DNA of 64,000 nucleotides from Palsa-504 sp963806335 (GCA_963806335.1 CAWDXO010000017.1:1-64000); one strand, 5' to 3'; shown: positions 1 through 9,610, numbered from the stretch's first letter. Translations and numbers: made by a program. Notes: generated by a model from the sequence alone, not told the origin.

Positions 1-152
1 CGCGTGCCCGAGTTCTCCGCCCCGCCCTGGGCACCAGGCCCAACGTGGTCGCCATCGACGCGGTCATCCCCGAGCACGCCAACGGCGTGCTGTACAAGCT
101 GGGCGGGTTCCCCGGCGGCGTCACGTGCTTCGCCGAGGACGGCATAACTTAG
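1..152 (+). pseudogene. C-terminal tail of a sulfatase-like protein (partial at left edge)
   Basis: The frame starting at base 3 is open from the window edge to a TAG at 150-152. It encodes the pattern NGVLYKLGGFPGGVTCFAEDG. Arylsulfatase family proteins end with a similar segment (D-GVL-A-LGG-GG-T-Y-DG) followed by a Tyr/Asn-rich strand. Here the frame stops right after EDGIT, so that last strand is missing. This suggests a truncated or frameshifted end, although the rest of the gene lies outside the window. Family assignment rests on this short motif only. Confidence 0.4.
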
Positions 153-168
153 CATGCGCACCGGATCG

Positions 169-1635
169 TCAGACGCCTTCGAGGGCTTCCAGCCGCCCGG
201 ATCGGACGGCCGTGGCGAAGTCCTGGTAGTCGCGCTCGTTCTGGTCGGCGTAGCGCAGTGAGAAGTCGGTGATCGACTTGTCGAATGCGTCGCTGTCGCC
301 GAGGTAGCCGGCGATGGCGACCGGGTCGCCGGACCGGGCGTGCGCCCGTGCCAGCGTCCACCCGCAGATCCGGGCGTAGAAGGTGAGCCCGAGCGGTGTC
401 ATCAGCTCGACCAGCGCCGAGCCTTTCATGTCGCGGAGCTGGCGCCAGTAGAAGTGGCGGTTCACATCCAGCCCCTTGGTCCAGCCCAGGTAGATGTCGC
501 TGGCGGCCTGCATCATCCGCTGTCCGTGCACCACCCGCGCCCCGTGCTGCCGGTAGCGGCTCTTGGGCAGGTAGCCCTCCAGCACCGAGGCCGTCGCCTC
601 CTTGATCTGCAGGAACAGCGGGTCCTGGGCGTCGCGTCCCTGCAGCAGGACGATGAACGCCCGGGTCCCGACGCTGCCAACCCCCACCACCTTGCGGGCC
701 GCATCCACGATCTCGAACCGCTCCAGCAGGTGGCGCCGGTCGGGTTGCAAGGTGGCCCGGTAGGCGCGGAACTGGCCGTGGATCAGCGGCATGACCTCCT
801 CCGGGGACAGGCCGTAGGTGGCGGCCAGGTCGCGGGCCGGGACGATGACCGGCGGCTGGCTGACGATGCGGTAGGTCCCGCCGGCCAGTTCGCCGAGCTT
901 GGACAGCGCCTGCAGGCTGTCCCGCGTGTGCGCTTTGGCGGCATTCTTTTCCGCCCGCTTCGCCGCTATCTTGGCCAGCTTCTGCTGCTCGCCCTTCTTC
1001 CCCTTCGCCACCGCCTTGGCTTGTTTCTTCGTCTGGGCCACCGTGCTGCGGATCGCGCCCCTCAGGTCGTCCTCATCCAGGTGGGCGTACCAGACGTCCA
1101 TTGTCGGCATCTGCGCGAACGCGGCCATGGCCTCCCGGTAGGCCGTCACCGACGCCTGCGTCGCCGCGCGCGCGTCGGCCGTGGAGAACCCGTTGTTGCG
1201 GGCCGCGATCAGGAAACTCGCCGCCATCCGCTTCACGTCGTACTCGAACGGCCCCGGCAGCGTCTCGTCGAAGTCGTTCAGGTCGAACAGCAGCCGCCGT
1301 TCGGGCGAGGCGAACAGGCCGAAGTTCGACAGGTGGGCGTCGCCGCACAGCTGGGCACCCAGGCCGGCCACCGGGGTGTCCTTCAGGTCCGCCGCCATGA
1401 TCGTGGCCGCGCCCCGGTAGAAGGTAAACGGCGAGACCATCATCCGGCCATGCCGGACCGGCACCAGATCCGGCTCCCGGGTCAGGTTCTGCGCCTCCAG
1501 CAGCGCAACCGGGTCAGGGCGGCCGGCGGCCGGGCGCCAGCCCGCATGACTCGACGGAGGCGTCTGCTCGCGGGTCTGCGTGCCAGCGGCCCGGCGCTCC
1601 TCGATGCTCGGATGCGCGATCGCTTGCACCGCCAT
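169..1635 (-). CDS. DUF2252 family protein
   Basis: 488 aa from the ATG at 1635, chosen because GGGAGGTGA lies just upstream; the frame is open further but that extension is Arg-rich and looks non-coding. The core has SPFTFYRG (about residue 68-75), CGDAHLSNFG (97-106) and DLNDFDET (118-125). These are the family's kinase-like conserved blocks, and its biochemical role is unknown to me. A Lys/Ala-rich stretch around residues 190-230 looks like a flexible charged insertion. It appears to be a single-gene unit, with about 430 bp to the exporter on its right. Length matches the family (roughly 430-490 aa). Confidence 0.9.
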   Translation of the reverse strand: MAVQAIAHPSIEERRAAGTQTREQTPPSSHAGWRPAAGRPDPVALLEAQNLTREPDLVPVRHGRMMVSPFTFYRGAATIMAADLKDTPVAGLGAQLCGDAHLSNFGLFASPERRLLFDLNDFDETLPGPFEYDVKRMAASFLIAARNNGFSTADARAATQASVTAYREAMAAFAQMPTMDVWYAHLDEDDLRGAIRSTVAQTKKQAKAVAKGKKGEQQKLAKIAAKRAEKNAAKAHTRDSLQALSKLGELAGGTYRIVSQPPVIVPARDLAATYGLSPEEVMPLIHGQFRAYRATLQPDRRHLLERFEIVDAARKVVGVGSVGTRAFIVLLQGRDAQDPLFLQIKEATASVLEGYLPKSRYRQHGARVVHGQRMMQAASDIYLGWTKGLDVNRHFYWRQLRDMKGSALVELMTPLGLTFYARICGWTLARAHARSGDPVAIAGYLGDSDAFDKSITDFSLRYADQNERDYQDFATAVRSGRLEALEGV

Positions 1636-2065
1636 CCCGCTCACCTCCCGTTCCGGCCGGGCCAGCCGGCCCCGATGGCCAGGCCTTGAACGCCGGACCT
1701 GCCCGCGCCAACCGTAAAACGGCCGCGGAGACATATTTCCTGGCTCTCCAGCTCCTCTGGCTTGTATCCTGCCGCGCCGCGGCCCGGTGCGCATCGCCCG
1801 GCAGGATGATCCCTGCACCGCTCGCGCCCTCCGGCGCCAGGAAGGCCCCCGCCGCGAGCTGCGCCGTCCGGCTGCATGAACGGTTCCGGAGCCGCCAGCA
1901 GGCGGGGCCGAAGACCTCCCAGGGACACACTGATGATCATGGCGGCTCAGGTGACGTAGCGAAGGCCCTGCTTCGCGCGCTACCCCCTCCCGTAAGTCGT
2001 CGCCGCACAGGCCGCTATCCGCAGCGGATTGCCAGCGTGTACGGGTCATGCGCCGGTGCCTGTGA
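1636..2065. other. intergenic stretch without a supported gene
   Basis: 430 bp between the DUF2252 start and the end of the MFS exporter. Both flanking genes read leftward. The frames crossing it are Arg/Pro-rich with no recognisable motif or ribosome binding site. The DUF2252 promoter must lie here, but no convincing -35/-10 pair was found. Confidence 0.5.
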
Positions 2066-3715
2066 TCAGCCGGCAGGCTCGTCCTCGGGTTGCGCGGACG
2101 GCTGCCGGACCGGGATCCGGCGGCTGAAGGGCACCGCGAGAAGGGCGATGACCGCGAGCACCGACAGTGATGCGCGCAGCCCGTCGATGCGGGCGGTTGC
2201 GTTCTCCTGGACGACCGCGTCGGCCGTCTGCGGAGGCACGCCTGCCTTATCCAGCTGGGTCTTCAGGTCCTGGTCGGACAGGAACGGGACACCCCCTGCC
2301 AGCTGGACCTGCGCCTTCGAAGCCAGATCCTTGGGGACGGCGGGGTTGTTCTGCACGCCGCTGAGGAACGACGCGGACAGCGCCGAGATGAGCACCGCGC
2401 CGGCCAGCGCGGTCCCGATCGACGCGCCGAGGTTGGTGACCGTGTTCTGCACGCCGCCGACCTCGCCGCTTTGCGTGTCGGGCACCGAGGACACGGTCAC
2501 GGCCCCGAGCTGGGAGGCCAGCGCGCCGACCCCGAGGCCCGCGAGCAGCATCGGCCAGGTCACGATCTCCGGCCCGGCGCCCGCATCGAGCGCGGCCAGC
2601 ATGACCACGATGCCCGCGAACAGGCACAGGAACCCGATCTGGACCACCCGGCGCGGGGAAGCGTGCGGGAAGACCCGGGGAACGCCCGCGGCGGCCAGCA
2701 GCAGCGTCAGGGACAGCGGCAGCAGCCGGACACCGGTCGCGACCGCGGACAGCCCGAGCGCCACCGAGAGGAACAACGGCACGACGAAGAACAGGCCCGC
2801 CTGCAGGAAGTACTGGAAGAAGAACGCTATCAGGCCGCCGCGCAGCGTCCGGTTCCGCAGCAGCGCCGGATCCAGCAGCACGGCGCGGCCGCGCGCGAGA
2901 CGGTGGTTCTCCCACCAGAAGAAGAGCACGAGCACGACCCCGCCCGCCAGGATCAGCCAGATCACCGGCGAGAGCCCCAGCCACGCGGGCTGGCCGGGCT
3001 TAGGCAGGACGAAACCCCACGTCCCCGAGCGCAAGATGCCATATACGACCAGGCCTAGGCCCAGCGCGGACAACACGGTCCCCCCGACATCGAGCCGGGT
3101 GCCCTGCTCGGCCGGGGTGTCGGCCATCCGGCGGGCCAGCCCCAGAACGATGAGGACGATGAGGACTTCCCCGACGAACACCCACCGCCAGGACAGGTAC
3201 GTGGTGACCAAACCGCCGATCAGGGGGCCGGCCGCCACCGCGATCGCGCCTGCCGAGGCGACGAGCCCGTACGCGCGCGGGCGCTGATCGCGCGCGAAGT
3301 TGGACGCGACCAGCGCGACGATGGCCGGCAAGATCAGCGCGGCCCCGGCCCCTTCCAGGACCGACCATCCCACGATCAGCACGGTGAGGTTCCCCGCGAG
3401 CGCGGTGGTCAGCGACCCGCACCCGTAGATCACGCACCCGATCGCGAAGGCGCGCTTGCGGCCGAGGATCTGGCCGAGCTTGCCGCCGGTGATCATCAGC
3501 GACGCCATCACCAGCGTGTAGAAGGTAATCGCGGTCTGGATCCCGGTCACCGTCGTGCCGACGTCCTTGGCCACGGTCGCGATCGACACGTTCATGACCG
3601 AGCTGTCCAGCGTCATCAGGAACTGCGCCGAGGCCAGCGTCAGCAGCACGATCCCGCTCGCCGCATGAGCGCGCCCCGTGGCGCTGCCCGCCACAGCCTC
3701 ACGACTTACCTCCAT
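2066..3715 (-). CDS. MFS transporter, DHA2 (EmrB/QacA-like) drug exporter
   Basis: 549 aa integral membrane protein of the 14-helix DHA2 type. The first helix carries the typical L-D-S-VMNVS motif (MTLDSSVMNVSIA), the loop after helix 2 has GGKLGQILGRKRAF (motif A), and helix 5 has the glycine-rich motif C region (GAIAVAAGPLIGG). It ends in a short acidic cytoplasmic tail. The start is set at the ATG at 3715, preceded by GGAGAGG; an ATG 51 bases further up lacks such a site. The family exports lipophilic drugs or cations by proton antiport, but the substrate cannot be read from sequence. No TetR/MarR regulator is adjacent. Confidence 0.9.
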   Translation of the reverse strand: MEVSREAVAGSATGRAHAASGIVLLTLASAQFLMTLDSSVMNVSIATVAKDVGTTVTGIQTAITFYTLVMASLMITGGKLGQILGRKRAFAIGCVIYGCGSLTTALAGNLTVLIVGWSVLEGAGAALILPAIVALVASNFARDQRPRAYGLVASAGAIAVAAGPLIGGLVTTYLSWRWVFVGEVLIVLIVLGLARRMADTPAEQGTRLDVGGTVLSALGLGLVVYGILRSGTWGFVLPKPGQPAWLGLSPVIWLILAGGVVLVLFFWWENHRLARGRAVLLDPALLRNRTLRGGLIAFFFQYFLQAGLFFVVPLFLSVALGLSAVATGVRLLPLSLTLLLAAAGVPRVFPHASPRRVVQIGFLCLFAGIVVMLAALDAGAGPEIVTWPMLLAGLGVGALASQLGAVTVSSVPDTQSGEVGGVQNTVTNLGASIGTALAGAVLISALSASFLSGVQNNPAVPKDLASKAQVQLAGGVPFLSDQDLKTQLDKAGVPPQTADAVVQENATARIDGLRASLSVLAVIALLAVPFSRRIPVRQPSAQPEDEPAG

Positions 3716-3792
3716 GCAGCCAGCCCTCTCCAGGCGACGGACACCAGGCGCACCATCGCACGCCACGGGCGGCCGGACATCACCCCTCGCGG

Positions 3793-4473
3793 ATGATCAC
3801 AGGTCCGCTGCGACCTAAGCATCCTTGGAAGGTGGACGAGACATCGATCACTGCTGCTGGCGTGATCGACACGTTCCTGGTGCTGCTGATCGGTATCGGG
3901 CCGAAGATCGCGCTGGTCCCGTTCGTGGAAATGACGGCTTCCCTTGGCCCGGCCGCCAAGCAGCAGGTACTGCGCAAGATGCTGACCACGGCGGCAACAG
4001 TGGCCGTGCTGCTGATGGTGCTGGGCGAGCTGCTGCGGGTACTGCTGCACTTCACGATCGGATCATTGTCGATCGCCGGCGGCGTGATCTTGCTGGTGGT
4101 GGCGGTGTGGATGGTGCTCGCGCCAGCCACCGGCAGCAGCCACCGCACCGAAGGTAAAGACCCGATGCAGCTGGCCCAGTTCCCGCTGGCCGTGCCCTAC
4201 CTGCTCAACCCGGTCGGCATCGTGGGCCTGATGACCATCTCCGCTGAGGCGAAGTCGCTCAGCGTGTTCGCCGTGGAGTTCGGCATCCTGGTGCTCGTCC
4301 TGCTCATCGACGTGCTGGTGTTCCGCTGGGCGAACCGGGTCAGCGAGAAGCTCGACGAAGGCCGCATGCTGGTCACCGAGAAGGTCTTCGGGTTCCTGAT
4401 CGCCGCGATCGCCGTGCAACTGGTGCTCGACGGCCTGGCCATGGTCGGGGTCATCGGGCCGGTCCCGCACTGA
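3793..4473 (+). CDS. MarC family (UPF0056) integral membrane protein
   Basis: 226 aa with about six hydrophobic helices, reading divergently from the exporter at 2066-3715. The conserved MarC features are a first helix with IGPKIALVPF (about residue 34-43) and a mid-protein segment FPLAVPYLLNPVGIVGLM, which corresponds to the family's FP-A-P-L-GPG-I block. Despite the name, MarC proteins have no proven role in multiple drug resistance, and transport function is unproven. The start is uncertain: the ATG at 3793 has no strong ribosome site, and in-frame GTG codons follow within 70 bases. A GC-rich hairpin lies just downstream. Confidence 0.8.
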   Translation: MITGPLRPKHPWKVDETSITAAGVIDTFLVLLIGIGPKIALVPFVEMTASLGPAAKQQVLRKMLTTAATVAVLLMVLGELLRVLLHFTIGSLSIAGGVILLVVAVWMVLAPATGSSHRTEGKDPMQLAQFPLAVPYLLNPVGIVGLMTISAEAKSLSVFAVEFGILVLVLLIDVLVFRWANRVSEKLDEGRMLVTEKVFGFLIAAIAVQLVLDGLAMVGVIGPVPH

Positions 4474-4483
4474 GCCCACGGCC

Positions 4484-4509
4484 AGCCCGGCTGCGCCGGC
4501 TGCCGGGCT
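4484..4509 (+). terminator. hairpin after the MarC gene
   Basis: Perfect 8-bp inverted repeat AGCCCGGC / GCCGGGCT with a 10-base loop, starting 11 bases after the stop codon. There is no T-run, so it is only a weak intrinsic terminator candidate. Confidence 0.35.
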
Positions 4510-5164
4510 CCAACGGGGACCGAAAGAAGACGGCCGTGTATGCACCCAGTCTGCGTGACGTGAGAGCCGCCATGATCTAGGTACCGTGCGGCCCGGCACG
4601 CGGTCCAGAACTAGCTGATATGCGTGCGCCACGAGGCGCACTGCTATATAGCCCGCATAGCGGGCATGGACTGGAGGAGGTGTCTTTGGATCTGATGGCT
4701 GACCCGTGATCCGAAAGGAAAGATCGGGGACAATAGCATGCCAGGAAACCGGCAGCCGTTGCCGATGCGTACGGGACGGCGTGCCGGGGGATCCGCGCGA
4801 TATGGCGAAAGCCGCATTGCCTGAAGCCTAGTCTCCAGAAGGCAAGAAGCCGAGCCTGCCGGAAAGACGCATGAAACCGGTACCGGCCCCTGCCGCAGGG
4901 TGCGCAGATACCTGCGGTAATCCTCCGGGGCGCAGGAGCGATGCCCGGTCAGGGCATTGAAGGAGACGGACGGGACGCCTAAGTCGCGCTAGTACGTATA
5001 GCAGTTGTGAACGTGGGATCGCCTAAGGGACGCGAGTCCTATGGCGACGGAGTGCCTGTAGTAGTCGCCGGGGTAACGTCCGGCCAATCTGGAGACCGCT
5101 AATGACGGTCCACAGGGCGAAGGGGCACAGGCGATGAATAGCACCAGGCCAGGAGGCATGCGCA

Positions 5165-6936
5165 ATGCAGGAAGCCGCAGTGGTACTGAGCGTTCTCCGC
5201 GAGCGCGGCAGGAAGGGCCTGCCGCTCACGCAGCTGTACCGGCAGATGTTCAGCAAGAACCTGTACTTGCTGGCGTACGGCAACATCTACTCCAACCAGG
5301 GGGCGATGACGCCGGGCGCCAGCGAGGAAACCGCCGATGGCATGACCGAGGGCAAGATCGACCAGATCATCGAGCTGATGCGGTACGAGCGGTACCGGTT
5401 CTCCCCGGCCCGCCGCATTTATATCCCGAAAAAGAACGGGAAGCTCCGTCCTCTGGGACTGCCGTCGTGGTCCGGTAAACTGGTCGGCGAAGTGGTGCGC
5501 CTGCTCTTGGAGGCGTATTATGAGCCGCGGTTCTCGGACCAGTCCCACGGGTTCCGGAAAGGCCGCGGATGCCACACCGCGCTGCGGGAAATCCGCAATA
5601 CCTGGGTCGGGACCACGTGGTTTATCGAGGGAGACATCTCCGACTGCTTCGGGTCTTTGGACCACGAGATAATGGCCGGGATCCTAGCGGAGAAAATCCA
5701 CGATCAGCGGTTTCTCCGGCTGATCCGTCACATGCTCAAAGCCGGGTACCTGGAGGACTGGGAATACCATGACACGCTCAGCGGGGTACCGCAAGGCGGT
5801 CAGGTGTCACCCGTCCTCAGTAACATCTACCTGAATAAGCTCGACGAGTTCGTCGAGAGGGACCTGATCCCGCGATACACGCGGGGAGCCAGCCGGGCAC
5901 GCAACCCCGAGTACATGAGGATGCGAGCCCGGCGGGACAGCGCGCGGCGGCGCGGGGACCGGGCCGCGGCCCGGGACCTGACACGCCAGATGCGCACGCT
6001 CCCCTCCGTGAACCCGATGGACCCCGGATACCGGCGGCTGCGGTACATAATACCAATGACCACATCCTGGGGTTCATCGGGCCGAAGGCCGAAGCCGAGC
6101 AGATCAAGGCCGAACTGGCAGCGTTCCTCCGGGAGACCCTCGGGCTGGAACTCAGCCAGGACAAGACCCTGATCAGCCACGCCCGCACCCAGCCGGCGCG
6201 GTTCCTCGGCTACCACATCATCGTCCAGCACTGCGACACCCGGATCACCTACGGCCGCCGGCCGGCCAACGGGAGGATCGCGCTGCGCGTGCCGCCGGAT
6301 GTGATCAAGGCCAAGATCGCCCCCTGCCGGCACCGGGGCAAACCCTGGCACCGGAACAGGCTGCAGAACCTGGACGACTACGACATCGTCCGGATCTACG
6401 GCGCCGAATACCGGGGCATCGTGAACTACTACCTGCTCGCCCAGGACGTCTGGCGGCTCAGCGTACTGTGCTGGTACGCCCAGACATCGATGCTGAAAAC
6501 CCTGGCCGCCAAGCACAAGTCCTCCGTGACCAAGATGGCCGCCCGCTACAAGGCGAAAGTTATCACCGGCCACGGCCCCAGGACCTGCTTCGAAGCCAGA
6601 CGGCACCGCGAGGGCAAGAAGGACCTGGTAGCACGGTTCGGCGGGATCCCCCTCAAGCACGACAGGCGCGCGGTCATCCATGACCCCGCCCCGGCCCGGA
6701 TCGGCCACCCCCGCAAGGAGCTGATCCACCGGCTCCTCAAGCGGGTATGCGAGCTGTGCGAGCACGGCACCACGGTGGCAGTCCACCAGGTAACCGCGCT
6801 CAGCCAGCTCGGCAAGCCCGGGCCGGGCCAGCCCGCGTGGGCCGCCCTCATGGCGAAGATGCGGCGCAAGACCCTCATCGTCTGCGCCGACTGCCATGGC
6901 TGGATCCACGCGAACCCCGTCGCGCACGCGGCATAA
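5165..6936 (+). pseudogene. group II intron reverse transcriptase/maturase/HNH endonuclease, frameshifted
   Basis: The first part (335 codons) has RT blocks: YIPKKNGKLRPLGLPS (RT-2), HGFRKGRGCHTAL (RT-3), IEGDISDCFGS (RT-4 with the first catalytic Asp) and GVPQGGQVSPVLSNIYL (RT-4/5). The Y-A-D-D active site, expected near 6050 after RLRYI, is lost: the DNA reads into another frame just there. The remaining protein continues in that frame (ND-HILGFIGPKAEAEQIKAELA...), with domain X and a C-terminal zinc/HNH region (CELC...C-DCH). The HNH catalytic HH is VHQ, so one His is replaced by Gln. Both catalytic centres are therefore damaged. Splicing help or mobility would need a maturase supplied in trans. 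Confidence 0.85.
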
Positions 6937-6945
6937 ATCGCCGGA

Positions 6946-7053
6946 GAGCCCGGTGCATTGAAAGGTGCATGCCGGGTTCGGAGGGAGGCTGCCCGGAAAA
7001 GGCCCAGGTTCATACAGCATGAACCCGGGACCTCGCCGGGCAGCCCACCCTAC
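6946..7053 (+). ncRNA. domains V and VI of the group II intron
   Basis: Domain V is a 34-nt hairpin at 6946-6979. It has GAGCCCGGTGCAT, a GAAA-type loop and GTGCATGCCGGGTTC, and carries the catalytic AGC at 6947-6949. Domain VI begins with GGG at 6983-6985, has a 10-bp stem (GGCTGCCCGG at 6987-6996 with CCGGGCAGCC at 7036-7045) and an unpaired A at 7047 facing the GGG/CCC pairs. That A is at the usual branch-point distance from the 3' splice site. The RNA core looks intact even though the protein is not. Confidence 0.85.
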
Positions 7054-7339
7054 GTGTCGCAGCGCGCATGCCCCGGCACTGCTTCCAACCACGCCGATTC
7101 GGCAGGGAACGGTTTGGCAGCAGTCGGGCCAACAGGGTAGTAACGCTCGGTGAGAGGCAAGCCGCGCAAACAACGCTGCCGTTGATCATGGTCCTGTGTG
7201 CAGATAAACAGGCCGCTAACAAGTGCCAGGCTGGATGCGGTGAGTTCAGGATGTCTGGGCATGGCGGCTATCCTGGTGGGCCGCGCCTGCTGCGATTTCC
7301 CGGTGTTCTCTTATCGCGGTGGCCGCTGCGGGCCTGCTG

Positions 7340-7934
7340 TTACCGGAGGGGTTCAGCCGATGCCGCTCGCAGCCGGGCCACAGATCCGGCTGCGAGCAGG
7401 GCGGAGCCAGCGGCCATCCTCGGCCTGCGCCGCTGCACGGCCCGGGCCGCCCGCAGGACGCTATACACAGCGTTCGGGGCTTCCGCGACGACCAGCGAGC
7501 ACCGTCAGCCGCCGCGGGTGGCGCAGGCGCCACGGCACGCCGATGACCATCCACGCTACCGGGGAAACAAGTTCCCACCGGCGGAAGAACCGCGATAGCC
7601 GGCGGGCTGCGGGTGTTTCCGTCCCGGCGGTAGCCGGGGCCTCTGCGGCAAGCTTGCGCAACAGATCCCTTCGCTGCCCTTCCAACCCGGCCAGGGCCGC
7701 GATGTTCTCTAGCACCTCGGCCCCGGTTGGCGCTTTCGTGCCAAGGCCCCACGCCACCAGTCCGAAGCCAGCAGCGCCTGGCCACTCAGCCAGGGCCCGC
7801 TGCCGGCGGCCAGCGGCCCAGTGCCCGGCCCCGGCGCCGGCCTGGGTAACAACGGGAGCGACAGGGGACACCCATCCGCGCGGCCCGGAGGGCCTGGCCC
7901 GTCCAGAAGGGGCATAAAGGCCAGCCGCAGCCAC
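7340..7934 (-). pseudogene. decayed hypothetical membrane-associated protein
   Basis: Two frames join to make a coherent protein. From about 7934 leftward one frame encodes LENIAALAGLEGQRRDLLRK, then a charged and then hydrophobic stretch (WELVSPVAWMVIGVPWRLRHPRRLTVLA), and stops at about 7460. Near 7490 a shift of frame continues as VVAEAPNAVYSVLRAARAVQ and ends at TAA 7340-7342. The composition is protein-like on both sides of the join, unlike the other frames here. I do not recognise the family. 7054-7339 and 7935-8225 show no gene. Confidence 0.35.
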
Positions 7935-8064
7935 GACGGGGCCTTGCTGTCACCACTGGCCATCCCGTCATTGTCGCCCTGGCGGCGCGTGTGTGCCAAT
8001 ACGCGCCGCGGGCGCGAGGCCCGTTCACCTGAATAAAGGTCGCGAGTCGGAGGAGCGGAAGAAA

Positions 8065-8093
8065 GTCCCCGTGACCGAAGGCAGTCACGGGAC
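8065..8093 (-). terminator. hairpin downstream of the sigma factor gene
   Basis: Imperfect inverted repeat GTCCCCGTGAC / GTCACGGGAC with an 8-base loop. It is about 130 bp past the stop of the leftward sigma gene, with no clear T-run. Weak candidate. Confidence 0.25.
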
Positions 8094-8225
8094 GGTCTGG
8101 CTGTGCTTGGATGCCCTGCTCTTGGCTCAGCGGGGCAGTCGGCGAGCGAGCTAGAGGCGCTGCATCCCGTCGCGTCCGTGCTCGAAGATCTCCTGACCGT
8201 GACATGTTCGAGCACGCGCGCCAGG

Positions 8226-9191
8226 TTACAGCGTCGGCGCCAGCCCGAGGGCCGCGAACGGCTCCGCGTTGAACGTCGTGATCTCCACGATCACGCCTGC
8301 CTCGATGCGCATGACGTCCAGCTTGAAGGCACGGAACTGGGTATCGCCCGGACGGCGCAGGTAGCTCGCGGCGGCTGGCATCCGGTTGGCTCCCACCGGG
8401 ACCAGGCGCCAGTCCCCCATCGACCTCGCGTTGGCCATGAGCGGCATGATCGCATCCGGCCCGTCGAAGCGCCACGGGAAGGGCGGCATGGTGATCCGGA
8501 CGTCCTGGGCCGCGATAGCGACGACGGCTTCGGTGTCCAGGCGCTCGTGCGCCTCGATGAACCGCTCGAGCAGCTCGCGTTCCACGGCGGTCGGCTCCCG
8601 CGCGGACCACTCGGCGCGGCGTGCGGGCAGGTGCGCTTGCATCGTCGCACGGGCTCGCTGCAGCGCGCTGTTCGCCGCGGCGACACTGGTGCCGAGCGCC
8701 GAGGCGGTCTCGCTAGCCGGCCAGCCGAGTACGTCACGGGCGATCAGCGCCGCGCGCTGCCTCGGCGGCAGGACCTGCAAGGCGGCCAGGAATGCCAGCG
8801 AGATCGTCTCCCGCTCGATGACCAGGGCCTCAGGCTGCTGGTCGCTCGGCGCGGCCTGGTCGAGCAGCTGATCAGGGTACGGCTGGAGCCACGGCACCTC
8901 GGCGAACGAGCTGCCGGCGGTCCGCCGCGAGTTGTGTCGCAGCATGTCCAGGCAGACATTCGTGGCGATCCGGTACAGCCATGCGCGGAATTGGGTGTCG
9001 CCCGCGAAACCGGACCGGCCGCGCCAGGCCTTCAGGAAGGTCTCCTGCACCGCGTCCTCGGCCTCGTCGAACGAGGCGAGCATCCGGTAGCAGTGGACAT
9101 GCAGTTCGCGCCGATGCCGTTCGGTGAGGGCGGAGAACGCGGGCTCATCCCCCGCGATCGCCGCCGTCACGGTCTCATCAGTACGGTTCAT
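8226..9191 (-). CDS. ECF-type RNA polymerase sigma factor with C-terminal SnoaL-like domain
   Basis: 321 aa. Region 2 (about residues 22-90) contains YRMLASFDEAEDAVQETFLKAW and the FRAWLYRIATNVCLD segment. Region 4 (about 135-185) has LPPRQRAALIARDVLGW and a helix-turn-helix. The last about 110 residues (ERFIEAHERLDTEAVVAIAA...) form a SnoaL/NTF2-like domain, as in the SigG-type ECF group. In that group the extra domain rather than a separate anti-sigma factor is thought to control activity. No anti-sigma gene is adjacent, and the gene starts 2 bp after the VOC gene's stop, so the two are co-transcribed. Confidence 0.9.
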   Translation of the reverse strand: MNRTDETVTAAIAGDEPAFSALTERHRRELHVHCYRMLASFDEAEDAVQETFLKAWRGRSGFAGDTQFRAWLYRIATNVCLDMLRHNSRRTAGSSFAEVPWLQPYPDQLLDQAAPSDQQPEALVIERETISLAFLAALQVLPPRQRAALIARDVLGWPASETASALGTSVAAANSALQRARATMQAHLPARRAEWSAREPTAVERELLERFIEAHERLDTEAVVAIAAQDVRITMPPFPWRFDGPDAIMPLMANARSMGDWRLVPVGANRMPAAASYLRRPGDTQFRAFKLDVMRIEAGVIVEITTFNAEPFAALGLAPTL

Positions 9192-9193
9192 CG

Positions 9194-9610
9194 TCAGCCC
9201 TTGCTGCGGTCGACCTCTTGCAACAACCAGATGTTGCCGTCCGGGTCGCTGAAGTCGGCGAACGACTGATAGTTCCCCCGCTCAGGGTGCGGGCCGTCGA
9301 CCCATCCTCCGGACGCGATGTGCCGCACCGGGCCCACCGCCACGCCGCGCTCGGTCAGCTCGGCCCGCGCCGCGAGGATGTCGGATACGACCAGGTGCAG
9401 GCCTTGCGCGGAGCCCGGCGCGGCCGAGGTGAGCCCGGTGCCGAACCCGATCGCGCACTCCGAGCCGGGCGGGACGACCTGGACCACCCGCTGGCCGCCC
9501 CCGGTCGGGGTGTCGGCGATCAAGACGAAGCCCGCGTTCTCGAGGTAGAACTTCTTCGCGCGGTCCACGTCTGAGACGGGGATCAGTACCAGTTCCAGCT
9601 TGTAGTCCAT
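9194..9610 (-). CDS. VOC family (glyoxalase/dioxygenase fold) protein
   Basis: 138 aa from the ATG at 9610, which has GGAGG eight bases upstream; a longer frame to 9685 lacks one. The VOC fold is shown by the N-terminal ELVLIPVSDVDRAKKFY segment and the C-terminal YQSFADFSDPDGNIWLLQE (metal-site Glu at the end). This subfamily is frequently placed beside ECF sigma genes. It may be a metal-dependent enzyme or a resistance/binding protein; the substrate is unknown. It is the upstream partner of the sigma gene in one transcript. Confidence 0.88.
   Translation of the reverse strand: MDYKLELVLIPVSDVDRAKKFYLENAGFVLIADTPTGGGQRVVQVVPPGSECAIGFGTGLTSAAPGSAQGLHLVVSDILAARAELTERGVAVGPVRHIASGGWVDGPHPERGNYQSFADFSDPDGNIWLLQEVDRSKG

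Larger units (their letters stand above)
4624..7053 (+). mobile_element. group II intron, full length, with degenerate maturase ORF
   Basis: The 5' end is the consensus GTGCG at 4624, which opens a stem (GTGCGCC...GGCGCAC) as at the start of domain I. The ORF sits in the domain IV position (5165-6936). Domain V is at 6946-6979 with its AGC triad, and domain VI at 6983-7050 has a bulged A at 7047, seven bases from a final AC at 7053. That gives 2430 bp, typical for a bacterial intron with an HNH-type maturase. Flanking exons read ...CTGATATGC before and GTGTCGCAGC after. The insertion point is between the MarC gene and a decayed gene, not inside a recognisable coding region. The 540 bp before the ORF hold domains I-III. 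Confidence 0.85.

Noticed and set aside
340..1689. long plus-strand frame opposite the DUF2252 gene
   Set aside because: Its translation is rich in Arg, His, Leu and Val without any family motif, and it mirrors the codons of the real gene on the other strand.
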